This document shows, piece by piece, positions 55,033-63,599 of a stretch of 64,000 bases of DNA. The stretch is from Vibrio tetraodonis. Lineage in GTDB: Bacteria > Pseudomonadota > Gammaproteobacteria > Enterobacterales > Vibrionaceae. Numbering within the stretch: position 1 is the stretch's first letter; every line of letters starts with the position of its first letter. The position numbers were made by a program, and so were the translations under genes. Where the stretch lies: positions 186,001 to 250,000 of the forward strand of contig NZ_QLYY01000007.1 in NCBI RefSeq assembly GCF_003350295.1, read 5' to 3'. The notes under the pieces were generated by a model, which was given only the letters and a program-made list of their open reading frames with translations, ran no database searches and was not told the origin of the DNA.

Positions 55033-55664
55033 TGTCTAGTGCACAAAACGTTAAAAAGAGCATTTTAGCGCCTGTATTGGATAACAACCCAATTGCGCTT
55101 CAGGTTCTTGGTGTATGTTCTGCGCTTGCAGTAACAACCAAACTGGAAACTGCATTTGTTATGACGCTAGCGGTAACCTTTGTTACTGCTATGTCTAACT
55201 TTTTCGTTTCTTTGATCCGAAACCATATTCCAAATAGTGTGCGTATTATTGTCCAAATGGCAATTATCGCCTCTCTTGTTATCGTGGTTGACCAAATACT
55301 TAAAGCCTATCTTTACGATATTTCTAAACAGCTTTCGGTATTCGTAGGTCTTATCATAACCAACTGTATCGTAATGGGCCGTGCGGAAGCATTCGCAATG
55401 AAATCAGCACCACTACCTTCTTTCATTGATGGTATCGGTAATGGTTTAGGTTATGGCTTCGTCCTTATCACTGTTGGTTTCTTCCGCGAATTGCTTGGCT
55501 CAGGCAAGCTATTTGGCATTGAAGTGCTGCCTCTAGTGAGCAATGGTGGTTGGTATCAGCCTAACGGCTTGATGCTACTTGCCCCATCTGCGTTCTTCTT
55601 AATCGGCTTCCTGATTTGGGCAATCCGTATTCTTAAGCCAGAACAAGTAGAAGCGAAGGAGTAA
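55032..55664 (+). CDS. nqrD: Na+-translocating NADH:quinone reductase subunit D
   Basis: NqrD (210 residues) is a six-helix membrane subunit. It and NqrE are inverted-topology sisters that share an iron centre within the membrane. The iron-ligand cysteines are at residues 29 (LGVCSALA) and 112 ([14 protein letters not shown]), exactly as in Vibrio cholerae. It starts in the nqrC stop (TAATG) and is followed seven bases later by nqrE. Confidence 0.97.
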   Translation: MSSAQNVKKSILAPVLDNNPIALQVLGVCSALAVTTKLETAFVMTLAVTFVTAMSNFFVSLIRNHIPNSVRIIVQMAIIASLVIVVDQILKAYLYDISKQLSVFVGLIITNCIVMGRAEAFAMKSAPLPSFIDGIGNGLGYGFVLITVGFFRELLGSGKLFGIEVLPLVSNGGWYQPNGLMLLAPSAFFLIGFLIWAIRILKPEQVEAKE

Positions 55665-55671
55665 GAGAGTC

Positions 55672-56268
55672 ATGGAACATTACATTAGTCTGTTAGTTAA
55701 ATCGATTTTTATCGAGAACATGGCTTTGTCCTTCTTCTTGGGTATGTGTACTTTCCTTGCCGTATCTAAGAAAGTAAAGACCTCTTTCGGTCTTGGTGTT
55801 GCTGTTGTTGTTGTACTGACTATCGCAGTACCAGTAAACAACTTAGTATACAACCTAGTTCTTAAAGAGAATGCCTTGGTTGCTGGGGTTGACCTTAGCT
55901 TCCTAAACTTCATTACCTTTATCGGTGTTATTGCGGCTCTAGTACAGATCCTAGAAATGGTGTTGGACCGCTTTTTCCCACCTTTGTATAACGCGCTTGG
56001 GATCTTCCTGCCATTGATCACAGTAAACTGTGCGATCTTTGGTGGTGTGTCTTTCATGGTTCAACGTGATTACAACTTCGCAGAATCTGTTGTTTATGGA
56101 TTCGGCTCAGGTGTGGGTTGGATGCTAGCGATTGTCGCTCTTGCAGGTATCCGAGAGAAAATGAAGTATTCTGATGTACCTCCAGGTTTGCGTGGTCTTG
56201 GCATCACATTTATATCTGTAGGCTTAATGGCGTTAGGCTTTATGTCTTTCTCTGGTGTTCAACTGTAA
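55672..56268 (+). CDS. nqrE: Na+-translocating NADH:quinone reductase subunit E
   Basis: NqrE (198 residues) is the sister of NqrD. Its iron-ligand cysteines are at 26 (LGMCTFLA) and 120 ([10 protein letters not shown]), as in the Vibrio cholerae enzyme. It has six helices. AAGGAGTAAGAG precedes the ATG. It is part of the uninterrupted nqr operon. Confidence 0.97.
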   Translation: MEHYISLLVKSIFIENMALSFFLGMCTFLAVSKKVKTSFGLGVAVVVVLTIAVPVNNLVYNLVLKENALVAGVDLSFLNFITFIGVIAALVQILEMVLDRFFPPLYNALGIFLPLITVNCAIFGGVSFMVQRDYNFAESVVYGFGSGVGWMLAIVALAGIREKMKYSDVPPGLRGLGITFISVGLMALGFMSFSGVQL

Positions 56269-56301
56269 GTCGGGTAGACCGCAGCAATAAAGGAATAGTC
56301 A

Positions 56302-57525
56302 ATGGATATTATTCTTGGTGTAGTGATGTTTACTCTGATTGTACTGGCTTTAGTACTAGTGATTCTTTTCGCTAAATCTAAGCTTGTACCAACAGGTGAC
56401 ATTACAATTTCTGTTAACGATGACCCATCATTGGCCATTGTTACACAGCCAGGTGGTAAATTACTGAGTGCGCTAGCAGGTGCCGGCGTATTCGTATCTT
56501 CTGCTTGTGGTGGCGGTGGCTCTTGTGGTCAGTGCCGTGTAAAAATCAAATCAGGTGGTGGTGACATCCTGCCTACCGAGCTTGACCATATTACCAAAGG
56601 TGAAGCGCGCGAAGGTGAGCGTTTAGCCTGTCAGGTTGCAATGAAAACTGACATGGATATTGAACTTCCTGAAGAGATTTTTGGTGTTAAAAAGTGGGAG
56701 TGTTCTGTTATTTCTAACGATAACAAAGCAACTTTCATTAAAGAGCTAAAGCTTCAGATCCCTGATGGTGAGTCAGTACCTTTCCGTGCTGGCGGATACA
56801 TTCAGATTGAAGCGCCAGTGCATCACGTTAAGTACGCCGATTACGATATTCCTGATGAGTATCGTGAGGATTGGGATAAGTTTAATTTGTTCCGTTATGA
56901 ATCTAAGGTTAATGACGAAACTATTCGTGCGTATTCAATGGCTAACTATCCGGAAGAAGAAGGCATAATTATGCTTAACGTCCGTATTGCTACGCCTCCG
57001 CCGAACAATCCTGATGTACCACCTGGCATTATGTCTTCGTATATTTGGTCACTAAAAGAAGGTGATAAGTGTACAATTTCAGGGCCGTTTGGTGAGTTCT
57101 TTGCTAAAGACACTGACAATGAAATGGTATTTGTTGGTGGTGGTGCAGGTATGGCGCCAATGCGTTCTCATATCTTTGACCAACTGAAGCGTCTCAATTC
57201 TTCACGTAAGATGTCTTTCTGGTACGGCGCTCGTTCTAAGCGAGAAATGTTCTACGTAGAAGATTTCGATGGATTGCAAGCAGAGAACGACAACTTTGTA
57301 TGGCACTGTGCCTTGTCTGATCCAATGCCTGAAGATAATTGGGATGGCTATACAGGTTTCATTCACAACGTTCTGTATGAAAACTATCTTAAGGACCATG
57401 AAGCGCCTGAAGACTGTGAGTACTACATGTGTGGTCCACCAATGATGAACGCTGCTGTTATCGGTATGCTGAAAGACCTTGGTGTTGAGGATGAAAATAT
57501 CCTACTAGATGACTTTGGTGGTTAA
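56302..57525 (+). CDS. nqrF: Na+-translocating NADH:quinone reductase subunit F
   Basis: NqrF (407 residues) is the electron entry subunit: it takes a hydride from NADH to FAD and passes electrons to a 2Fe-2S cluster. There is one amino-terminal membrane helix, a ferredoxin domain with cluster cysteines at 69, 75, 78 ([13 protein letters not shown]) and 110 (RLACQ), the FAD motif RAYSMANYP (about residue 210) and the NADH-binding [12 protein letters not shown] (about 275) and [12 protein letters not shown] (about 375). AAAGGAA precedes the ATG. A terminator follows. Confidence 0.98.
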   Translation: MDIILGVVMFTLIVLALVLVILFAKSKLVPTGDITISVNDDPSLAIVTQPGGKLLSALAGAGVFVSSACGGGGSCGQCRVKIKSGGGDILPTELDHITKGEAREGERLACQVAMKTDMDIELPEEIFGVKKWECSVISNDNKATFIKELKLQIPDGESVPFRAGGYIQIEAPVHHVKYADYDIPDEYREDWDKFNLFRYESKVNDETIRAYSMANYPEEEGIIMLNVRIATPPPNNPDVPPGIMSSYIWSLKEGDKCTISGPFGEFFAKDTDNEMVFVGGGAGMAPMRSHIFDQLKRLNSSRKMSFWYGARSKREMFYVEDFDGLQAENDNFVWHCALSDPMPEDNWDGYTGFIHNVLYENYLKDHEAPEDCEYYMCGPPMMNAAVIGMLKDLGVEDENILLDDFGG

Positions 57526-57546
57526 CACTTTAAGTTATTGATATGT

Positions 57547-57579
57547 ATGGCTGGCCTACAAGGTCAGCCATTATTTTTT
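57547..57579 (+). terminator. Rho-independent terminator after nqrF
   Basis: Stem ATGGCTGGCC / GGTCAGCCAT (one wobble) with a TACAA loop, then TTATTTTTTC. It separates nqrF from apbE. Confidence 0.85.
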
Positions 57580-57669
57580 CCTACGCTGTAATTTAAAAGT
57601 GATGATAGAAGATGAATCTTTAATCCAGATTTATGTACTATCTTCATTTCGTTATAAGGAGTCAAACAA

Positions 57670-58674
57670 GTGAAAAAATGGCTTGTTGTTTTTGCTTCTC
57701 TGTTCATTATTGCTGGCTGTGAAAAGCCCGTTGATCAAGTCCATCTTAGTGGCCCGACTATGGGCACGACATACAACATTAAATACATTGTTGCCCAAAA
57801 CCAGCCCACTCCTGATGTGGTACAGAAAGAAATTGATCGCTTACTTGAGCAAGTGAATGATCAGATGTCGACCTATCGAACTGATTCTGAACTAAGTCTT
57901 TTTAATCAAAGTGAAAGCTCGCAACCTTTTGAAGTTTCGCCGCAAACGGCAACTGTAGTGAAAGAGGCTATCCGTCTTAATAATCTGACATTGGGGGCTT
58001 TGGATGTCACCGTTGGTCCACTGGTGAACTTATGGGGCTTTGGCCCCGAAGCACGTCCTGAAGTGGTGCCAAGTGACAATGAGCTTGAAAAACGTAAAGC
58101 AGAGACGGGAATTGAGCACTTAAGTGTAAATGGCAATGCGCTGTCGAAAGATATTCCAAGCTTGTATGTTGACCTTTCTACTATTGCAAAAGGCTGGGGG
58201 GTTGATGTGGTAGCGGATTATATTGAGTCGCAAGGCATACTAAATTATATGGTTGAAGTCGGCGGTGAGATGCGTCTCAAAGGCTTGAATCGTGAAGGCG
58301 TTAAGTGGCGAATAGCGATAGAAAAGCCCACGGTTGATGAGCGAGCCATACAGGAAATCATTGAGCCAGGAGATATGGCGATTGCCACGTCAGGTGATTA
58401 TCGTAATTACTTCGAAAAAGAAGGTGTGAGATACTCCCATATAATCAATCCACAAACGGGGAAACCCATTAACCATAAAGTTGTTTCTGTTACTGTACTC
58501 GATAAATCCTCTATGACGGCTGATGGTCTAGCAACGGGCTTAATGGTGCTTGGAGAGGATAAAGGTATGAAGGTCGCTAACGACAATAATATACCCGTAT
58601 TTATGATTGTGAAATCGAGTGATGGCTTCATAGAACTGGCGTCAGACGCGTATAAGCCATATATTAATAGATAA
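57670..58674 (+). CDS. apbE: FAD:protein FMN transferase ApbE, lipoprotein
   Basis: ApbE (334 residues) transfers FMN from FAD to threonine in the SGAT sites of NqrB and NqrC. It is a periplasmic lipoprotein: lipobox IIAGC with the cysteine at 17. Family blocks: GPTMGTTYNIKY (about residue 28), the STYRTDSELSLFN region (about 74), TVGPLVNLWGFGP (about 116), LSTIAKGWGVD (about 175) and HIINPQTGKPI (about 256) with metal ligands. The GTG at 57670 has AAGGAG upstream. It is placed after nqrF, as in other Vibrio. Confidence 0.95.
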   Translation: MKKWLVVFASLFIIAGCEKPVDQVHLSGPTMGTTYNIKYIVAQNQPTPDVVQKEIDRLLEQVNDQMSTYRTDSELSLFNQSESSQPFEVSPQTATVVKEAIRLNNLTLGALDVTVGPLVNLWGFGPEARPEVVPSDNELEKRKAETGIEHLSVNGNALSKDIPSLYVDLSTIAKGWGVDVVADYIESQGILNYMVEVGGEMRLKGLNREGVKWRIAIEKPTVDERAIQEIIEPGDMAIATSGDYRNYFEKEGVRYSHIINPQTGKPINHKVVSVTVLDKSSMTADGLATGLMVLGEDKGMKVANDNNIPVFMIVKSSDGFIELASDAYKPYINR

Positions 58675-58694
58675 TAATTAGTGAGTATGTTGTT

Positions 58695-58928
58695 ATGAGT
58701 ACATTTCTGATCACCTTTGGTGTGTTTATCGCCTTTATAACGGCCATGTCTGTCGGTTATATCTTTCAAAAGAAAGTGGTAAAAGGCAGCTGCGGTGGGT
58801 TAGGGGCTGTCGGTGTAGATAAAGTATGCAATTGTCCCGAACCTTGCGATGCACGTAAAAAGCGCGAAGCAAGAGAAGCGCTCAGAGCTGAAAAGCTAGC
58901 CGCATGGGAAAAAGACCGCATAGCATAG
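58695..58928 (+). CDS. nqrM: Nqr maturation factor NqrM (DUF539)
   Basis: NqrM (77 residues) is needed to assemble Na+-NQR, probably by delivering iron to the NqrD/NqrE site. It has one amino-terminal membrane helix (FLITFGVFIAFITAMSVGY) and four cysteines at 33, 45, 47 and 51 (SCGG and CNCPEPC), then a helical, basic tail. It starts 20 bases after apbE and ends before a terminator. Confidence 0.94.
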   Translation: MSTFLITFGVFIAFITAMSVGYIFQKKVVKGSCGGLGAVGVDKVCNCPEPCDARKKREAREALRAEKLAAWEKDRIA

Positions 58929-58936
58929 AACACATG

Positions 58937-58961
58937 AGCCCGACTAATCGTCGGGCTTTTT
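58937..58961 (+). terminator. Rho-independent terminator after nqrM
   Basis: Perfect 8-bp stem AGCCCGAC / GTCGGGCT with a TAATC loop, then TTTT. Confidence 0.92.
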
Positions 58962-59271
58962 CATCTTCAAGAGCAGACTTATTTATCTTCAAAACTTTAT
59001 TGTAAAGACCCCTTCCTACTTGTCATTATCAATGACAACCTATCTAGACACACTTAGTTTGCTGTTAGAGGACAATAAAGTTCGCAACTTTTTTGGGGTT
59101 TATTTGGCTGCTTATTTTGGGTCTAGCTGATTTTTGGACAATTCTGTGTTGCGATTTTTTATGAATGTCGGGCATTCGGATAAATTTAGCTAGGGCAAAA
59201 TGAAAGACTTGACCCCGTTCATATCCTAGAAAACGCAAGGTATGGCCCTGTTACGCTCTCGCAAATCAAGC
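58962..59271. other. Gap at the left edge of the accessory insert
   Basis: About 310 bases without a gene. The stretch 59195–59225 (GAAAGACTTGACCCCGTTC) looks like sequence that flanks REP-associated transposase genes in Vibrio and relatives, but no transposase is left. Confidence 0.3.
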
Positions 59272-60033
59272 TCAGTTTGCACTCGAACAAAATCCACTAA
59301 TTAAAAAGCAAACCGCAAAGAAACCAATGATTAATGGGAAAGTTAGCTCTAATACTAACCAGCGTAGGTTTTGACTCCTAAGCATGAGCTTAAATCGATT
59401 ATCGAAACGCTCTAGTGAGGCAGGTATCCGCTTATCAGTAAGTGTTTTTTCCACAGTCTCGATTTTTTTTTGAACCTTCTCGATATCTGTCTGAACACTT
59501 CTAAATGACTCCACCACTGACCTCAAGTTAGGATCATTACTAAGAATCGAAGTATTTACACGTTGTTCCCATTCTTCCAGTTTAGATTTTGTTGTTTCGA
59601 GCGGTTCAATTAGAGATGAAATTTTGGAGGCTTCATCTTTCCACCAATTATAAAGTGTAGATTGACGTGGATCTGACGGGTAATCACAATGTGAACTTGA
59701 AAATCTTCCAGTTGTAACGAATGCAACTCGAGAGCCCGTAAACCTAGCACACAATTCACGCCAACTGTCATATCCCCCCCATAAAAAGTGAATTATAAGG
59801 TAGATGTTAGTAATGAGAAGCGCTTTCTTTATTAGTTCATCCGATAGGTCTTTGAACTTCACACCAAGGACAGATGAGGATGGATCAATCGAAAGGCCTC
59901 CTTCTACCAAAGCAATTGAAATTAGGCTAACAACAATTAGTAGGGTGCGGACACGCCTCATGTAGTCTGTAAATTCTGGCATCAGTGGCTCACCGAGTGC
60001 CTTTTGAACTTCTTTGATGTTGGACTCTGTCAA
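59272..60033 (-). CDS. Membrane protein with coiled coil, unknown
   Basis: This 253-residue protein has two helices near the amino end (about 29–46 LLIVVSLISIALVEGG and 71–88 LLITNIYLIIHFLWGG), a long soluble middle with predicted coiled coil (about 140–200, SKLEEWEQRV then VQTDIEKVQKKIETVEKTL) and a carboxy-terminal membrane helix (LVLELTFPLIIGFFAVCFLI). I know no family for it. The TTG start at 60033 has AAGGA eight bases upstream. It lies in the insert between nqrM and the Hcp genes; its composition is AT-rich and unlike the nqr genes, which suits acquired DNA. Confidence 0.55.
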   Translation of the reverse strand: MTESNIKEVQKALGEPLMPEFTDYMRRVRTLLIVVSLISIALVEGGLSIDPSSSVLGVKFKDLSDELIKKALLITNIYLIIHFLWGGYDSWRELCARFTGSRVAFVTTGRFSSSHCDYPSDPRQSTLYNWWKDEASKISSLIEPLETTKSKLEEWEQRVNTSILSNDPNLRSVVESFRSVQTDIEKVQKKIETVEKTLTDKRIPASLERFDNRFKLMLRSQNLRWLVLELTFPLIIGFFAVCFLISGFCSSAN

Positions 60034-60548
60034 CTGATGGTTCCTTGTATTCGAGCATTTTATTAGTCGGTAGGTTCACTTCCATAGCAAATCTCAGACA
60101 AATGGGCTTCAGATTTCAACCAATAAATAAGCATTTACTAGGCGAACTTTGCACCATGAATCATAGAAGAACCGAGTCATATTCATTCCATCTAGCATTA
60201 CATAAATTTAGGTGAGGTACAGCTACCTTTATCAAGCTTTGGGACATTTTATGGCTCCCAATAGTGTTTTTAAGCTCACTCTTGATTACTCTAATCATAG
60301 TGTTAATTATGGTGATATTTAACGCATTTCTTTCTATCGATATCACGTAGTAAAAAAGTTATTTTTATCCAAAACGACTCTATCTGTGAATATGCCAGAC
60401 AATATTGACACTAAATCTATCCTTCCACTCTATTATGCAGTCATAAAGAACATAAGGTTCAATATTTCAACTATTTATCTGGGTAATATGCAGGAGTGAA
60501 CGTGAGCACCTAGTTTGCTACCCTTCCCTTTTTTATCGGAGGTAGAAC
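60034..60548. other. Gap upstream of the Hcp gene
   Basis: About 515 AT-rich bases. A plus-strand frame 60156–60350 (65 codons) would encode a hydrophobic helix near its end but is broken by TGA at codon 20, so it is at best a decayed small membrane-protein gene. No promoter was fixed with confidence. Confidence 0.35.
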
Positions 60549-61052
60549 ATGTCAACAAGAGCTTTTCTTTCAATCGAGAGCATCAACAACGGATGTTTAT
60601 CTAGTGCTTGCAACACCCCTCTTTCTATGGGGAACAGCTACCAGTCAGGTCATGAAGATCAAATCACTATTTTATCTTTCTCTCATTCAATCGCTTATGA
60701 TAACAACTCCATCCATAACCCGATTAAAATAGTTAAAAAGATAGACAAAGCAAGTCCGATGCTGGCTCAGGCATGCTCAGATGGGGATGAATTAAAATGT
60801 TGCTTAACTTTCTATAGGCCAAACCCCAAAGGTGGAAGCGAACTTTTTTACGAAATTAAGCTAACAGGTGCGCTCATACGTTCTGTATCAACACATATGC
60901 CACATGTGATTGACTTCAATGACAATGAAATGAATGAAACCATGCTGATCTCATACCGAGACATCAGTTGGAGACATATTGGAGCAAATACTGGGGCCTT
61001 TTCTTCATGGCTTCAAGCATTCTCAGAAGCTCGGGATAAGGTTGAGAGATGA
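60549..61052 (+). CDS. Type VI secretion tube protein, Hcp family
   Basis: This 167-residue protein has the Hcp pattern: an SIESI start, SGHEDQITILSFSHSI (about residue 34), IKIVKKIDKASPMLAQACSDG (about 58, written in two parts in the protein as KIVKKIDKASP and MLAQACSDG), LTFYRPNPKGGSELFYEIKL (about 86) and a closing ISYRDISWRH. Hcp forms the inner tube of type VI secretion and carries effectors. GGAGGT precedes the ATG by seven bases. No VgrG or other T6SS structural gene is in the window, so it is an orphan or auxiliary hcp. It overlaps the next gene by ATGA. Confidence 0.85.
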   Translation: MSTRAFLSIESINNGCLSSACNTPLSMGNSYQSGHEDQITILSFSHSIAYDNNSIHNPIKIVKKIDKASPMLAQACSDGDELKCCLTFYRPNPKGGSELFYEIKLTGALIRSVSTHMPHVIDFNDNEMNETMLISYRDISWRHIGANTGAFSSWLQAFSEARDKVER

Positions 61053-61837
61053 GTTCAAGTCGAGGTGAAGTCAGCGAAGATGAAGTGAAAATGATTGTGC
61101 GTGGGCTTCTTCAACAAGCCAATACATACAGTCTGACGTACTTGTCTGATCCTACCATTCAGCATGAGTTTCGAGAGCAATATCGTTTTCTCGGAAAATG
61201 TTTATTACGAGACTATGAGAATGGTATTTTAGTTGGAGATAGGGTTGTCCGACTAGCACGACGAGAACGCCAGAGCCTAATTGATCAGGCCTTCGAGCTT
61301 GGTAATTATGGTATAGGTTTAGTGGCGGGTATTGGGCAAGTATCGGTCGGTTATGGAGGATGTGTTACCAGCTCTATTTTTTCTATCGCGGGGGCATCTT
61401 GGTGTAGTACAGTAGGTGTAACTATGATGGCACATGGTGGTAACAATATTTATGAAAATTCATACAATATGACAGGGAATATAGTTCAAAACTGGAAAGG
61501 AGAATATACTGGCAAATATGGAGATAGTAATAGTATGTTACGCAAGCAATATCACAAGGCTGCATCATCTCTCGGATTAAGTAAACGAGATGGTGACGCA
61601 GCTTATGCCATTGTTGATCTTGCTACAAGCGGGTATGGCCTGATCTCCAAAAAGCGAGTAGCTCAAAAATGGACTAATGCGCCAGACTCTGAGCAGCTTA
61701 TGCTATTTCGATACGCTAAACGAGACTATGCCAAAGGGTGGCGTTCGATGTCAAAAGGATCACTGTGGTTTGAAGGTTATGGTAACGCGATAACCGCTAA
61801 ATCTGCGATAAGCCCCTATCTTGACGGTGATGAATAA
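61049..61837 (+). CDS. Putative type VI effector, DUF4225-like
   Basis: This 262-residue protein starts within the stop of hcp (ATGA) and ends within the start of a small membrane-protein gene (TAATG). The central part has hydrophobic, Gly-rich segments (LGNYGIGLVAGIGQVSVGYG, then SIFSIAGASWCSTVGVTMM) followed by HGGNNIYENSYNM and a carboxy part with AYAIVDLATSGYGLISKK. This layout recalls the DUF4225 family, found as cargo of Hcp/VgrG/PAAR genes. The Gly-rich helices could insert into membranes (inference). No catalytic motif is visible. Position between hcp and a likely immunity gene is the main support. Confidence 0.65.
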   Translation: MSSSRGEVSEDEVKMIVRGLLQQANTYSLTYLSDPTIQHEFREQYRFLGKCLLRDYENGILVGDRVVRLARRERQSLIDQAFELGNYGIGLVAGIGQVSVGYGGCVTSSIFSIAGASWCSTVGVTMMAHGGNNIYENSYNMTGNIVQNWKGEYTGKYGDSNSMLRKQYHKAASSLGLSKRDGDAAYAIVDLATSGYGLISKKRVAQKWTNAPDSEQLMLFRYAKRDYAKGWRSMSKGSLWFEGYGNAITAKSAISPYLDGDE

Positions 61838-62166
61838 TGTCTATTTGGTTGTACGTATTAGTGAGTCTGCTCGGTGTGATGATATGTCACTTTTTATCTG
61901 AACTGTATCTTCGTAAAGAGAAAGTCATGGTATTTATTATCTATTTTCTTGTTGGTGTTGAGTTCGGTAGCCAGCACTATTCCTTAACGTTCGACAAAAC
62001 CTTTGTAAGACACTGGCTGTTTATATTCGAGGCAGACAACTCTGCCTATACGGATTTGTATCGCTATATTGCATTGGTGTTTATGATAGTGTCGGCTTTT
62101 ACATTACCACCGTCTAGGCTGACTTTTTTAAATCGTCTATTCAAGAAAAAAAATTATCGTTGTTAG
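61837..62166 (+). CDS. Putative immunity membrane protein
   Basis: This 109-residue protein has three predicted membrane helices (about 3–22 WLYVLVSLLGVMICHFLS, 31–46 VMVFIIYFLVGVEFG, 75–95 YIALVFMIVSAFTLPPS) and a basic tail ending KKKNYRC. It shares TAATG with the effector gene, the classical position for an immunity protein. A membrane-located immunity protein suits an effector acting at the inner membrane. No family is recognised. Confidence 0.6.
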   Translation: MSIWLYVLVSLLGVMICHFLSELYLRKEKVMVFIIYFLVGVEFGSQHYSLTFDKTFVRHWLFIFEADNSAYTDLYRYIALVFMIVSAFTLPPSRLTFLNRLFKKKNYRC

Positions 62167-62268
62167 TTTATTCAACCTCCTTTAACCCTTGGGTCTGAGG
62201 AGTTGGCAAAGATAGAACTTGCTTTTGACTAACTATTAGTTTTTCTATACCAAATCTGCCCGATGGGC

Positions 62269-62306
62269 TTTGCCCCATTTCGACACCTAACTCGAAATGG
62301 GGCAAA
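62269..62306. repeat. Perfect 15-bp inverted repeat downstream of the Hcp module
   Basis: Arms TTTGCCCCATTTCGA and TCGAAATGGGGCAAA with an 8-base loop. No T run follows on either strand. It lies 100 bases after the immunity gene and may be its terminator, or an element at the right edge of the insert. The gap 62167–62493 shows no gene that I trust. Confidence 0.55.
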
Positions 62307-62493
62307 ACCTTCTCAGAGCGAAAGACAAACGACGACAAAAAAGTATTGGGAAGTTTGCAACTCTATTTTCACAATTGGCTTTTGGTAGCCATGATAGAAG
62401 CGGGTTTCGGGGGCAGACAGTTTTCATTTTTGTTGTTCAGCGACAGTGCATAAACAACGTCTTCTGCCTTGGCGTACCAGTAAAATTACAATA

Positions 62494-62513
62494 TACTGTG
62501 TTTATATACAGTT
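62494..62513 (+). promoter_or_regulatory. LexA box of dinB
   Basis: CTGT-N8-ACAG in the context TA...TT, very close to the gammaproteobacterial SOS consensus, 19 bases before the dinB start codon. Confidence 0.9.
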
Positions 62514-62531
62514 GTTGGGTTTTATGGAATC

Positions 62532-63599
62532 ATGGAGCAAGGCAAAATAAGGAAAATTATCCATATTGATATGGATTGCTTTTACGCTGCTGTAGAGATG
62601 CGTGACAATCCAAGCTATCGCTCTCTACCTTTGGCTGTGGGAGGTAGGGAAAAGCAAAGGGGAGTGATATCGACCTGTAATTATGAGGCGAGAAAGTATG
62701 GAGTTAAAAGCGCTATGCCTACGGGGAAAGCTTTGACTTTATGTCCGAACCTTGTGGTGATTCCGGGCCGAATGCAGGTTTATAAGCAAGTTTCGCAGCA
62801 TATCCGACGTATTTTCTCTCGCTATACTTCTCTGATTGAGCCCTTGTCTTTAGATGAAGCCTATTTAGATGTGACTGACTGCCCACTTTATAAAGGTTCA
62901 GCCACGCTTATTGCCGAGGCTATTCGGCGTGATATTGCGAAAGAACTTAATCTGACCGCATCAGCAGGCATTGCACCGATTAAATTTTTGGCAAAAGTGG
63001 CTTCAGTTCTAAATAAGCCCAATGGACAATATGTAATACCGCCAAGTCATGTACAACACGAAGTGGACAAATTGCCACTGGAAAAAATCCCAGGTGTTGG
63101 AAAAGTGAGCTTAGCTAAGCTCAACAAAGCGGGCTTATATACTTGCTCGGATATCAAAAACAGTGATTATCGCAATTTACTTTTAGGTTTTGGTCGTCTC
63201 GGCGCTTCTTTATGGACGAAAAGTCACGGCATTGACAACCGCCCCGTTATTGTCGAGAGAGAGCGCAAATCTGTAGGGGTGGAAAGCACATTGACTCATA
63301 ATATTATGACATTTGATCAGTGTTGGCAGGTTATTGAAAGTAAACTGTTTCCTGAACTTGAAATAAGGCTCAGCAAAGTTTCTCCTGAAAAAATGATATT
63401 AAAGCAAGGTATTAAGCTTAAGTTTGCCGATTTTCAACAAACTACGATAGAACACCTGCATTCACAGCTAGACCTTGGCGATTTTAAAGGTTTACTTCGC
63501 GATATTCTCAAGCGGCAAAAAGGTCGAGAGATTCGCCTACTTGGCCTAAATGTGATGCTCAAACCCGAAGATGGATCTCAGCAACTAAGCTTTTTCTAA
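62532..63599 (+). CDS. dinB: DNA polymerase IV (DinB)
   Basis: DinB (355 residues) is the Y-family translesion polymerase induced by SOS. Catalytic blocks are intact: HIDMDCFYAAVEMRDNP (about residue 11), STCNYEARKYGVKSAMP (about 47), SLDEAYLDVT (about 104) with the metal-binding Asp-Glu pair, and the helix-hairpin-helix PGVGKVSLAKLN (about 182). The tail QQLSFF is the beta-clamp-binding motif. A LexA box precedes it. Its last 15 bases overlap the end of the convergent RecQ-like gene. Confidence 0.97.
   Translation: MEQGKIRKIIHIDMDCFYAAVEMRDNPSYRSLPLAVGGREKQRGVISTCNYEARKYGVKSAMPTGKALTLCPNLVVIPGRMQVYKQVSQHIRRIFSRYTSLIEPLSLDEAYLDVTDCPLYKGSATLIAEAIRRDIAKELNLTASAGIAPIKFLAKVASVLNKPNGQYVIPPSHVQHEVDKLPLEKIPGVGKVSLAKLNKAGLYTCSDIKNSDYRNLLLGFGRLGASLWTKSHGIDNRPVIVERERKSVGVESTLTHNIMTFDQCWQVIESKLFPELEIRLSKVSPEKMILKQGIKLKFADFQQTTIEHLHSQLDLGDFKGLLRDILKRQKGREIRLLGLNVMLKPEDGSQQLSFF

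Noticed and set aside
62297..62569. Plus-strand frame of 90 codons before dinB
   Set aside because: It starts inside the inverted repeat, crosses the LexA box and the dinB start, and has no ribosome-binding site or recognisable domain.
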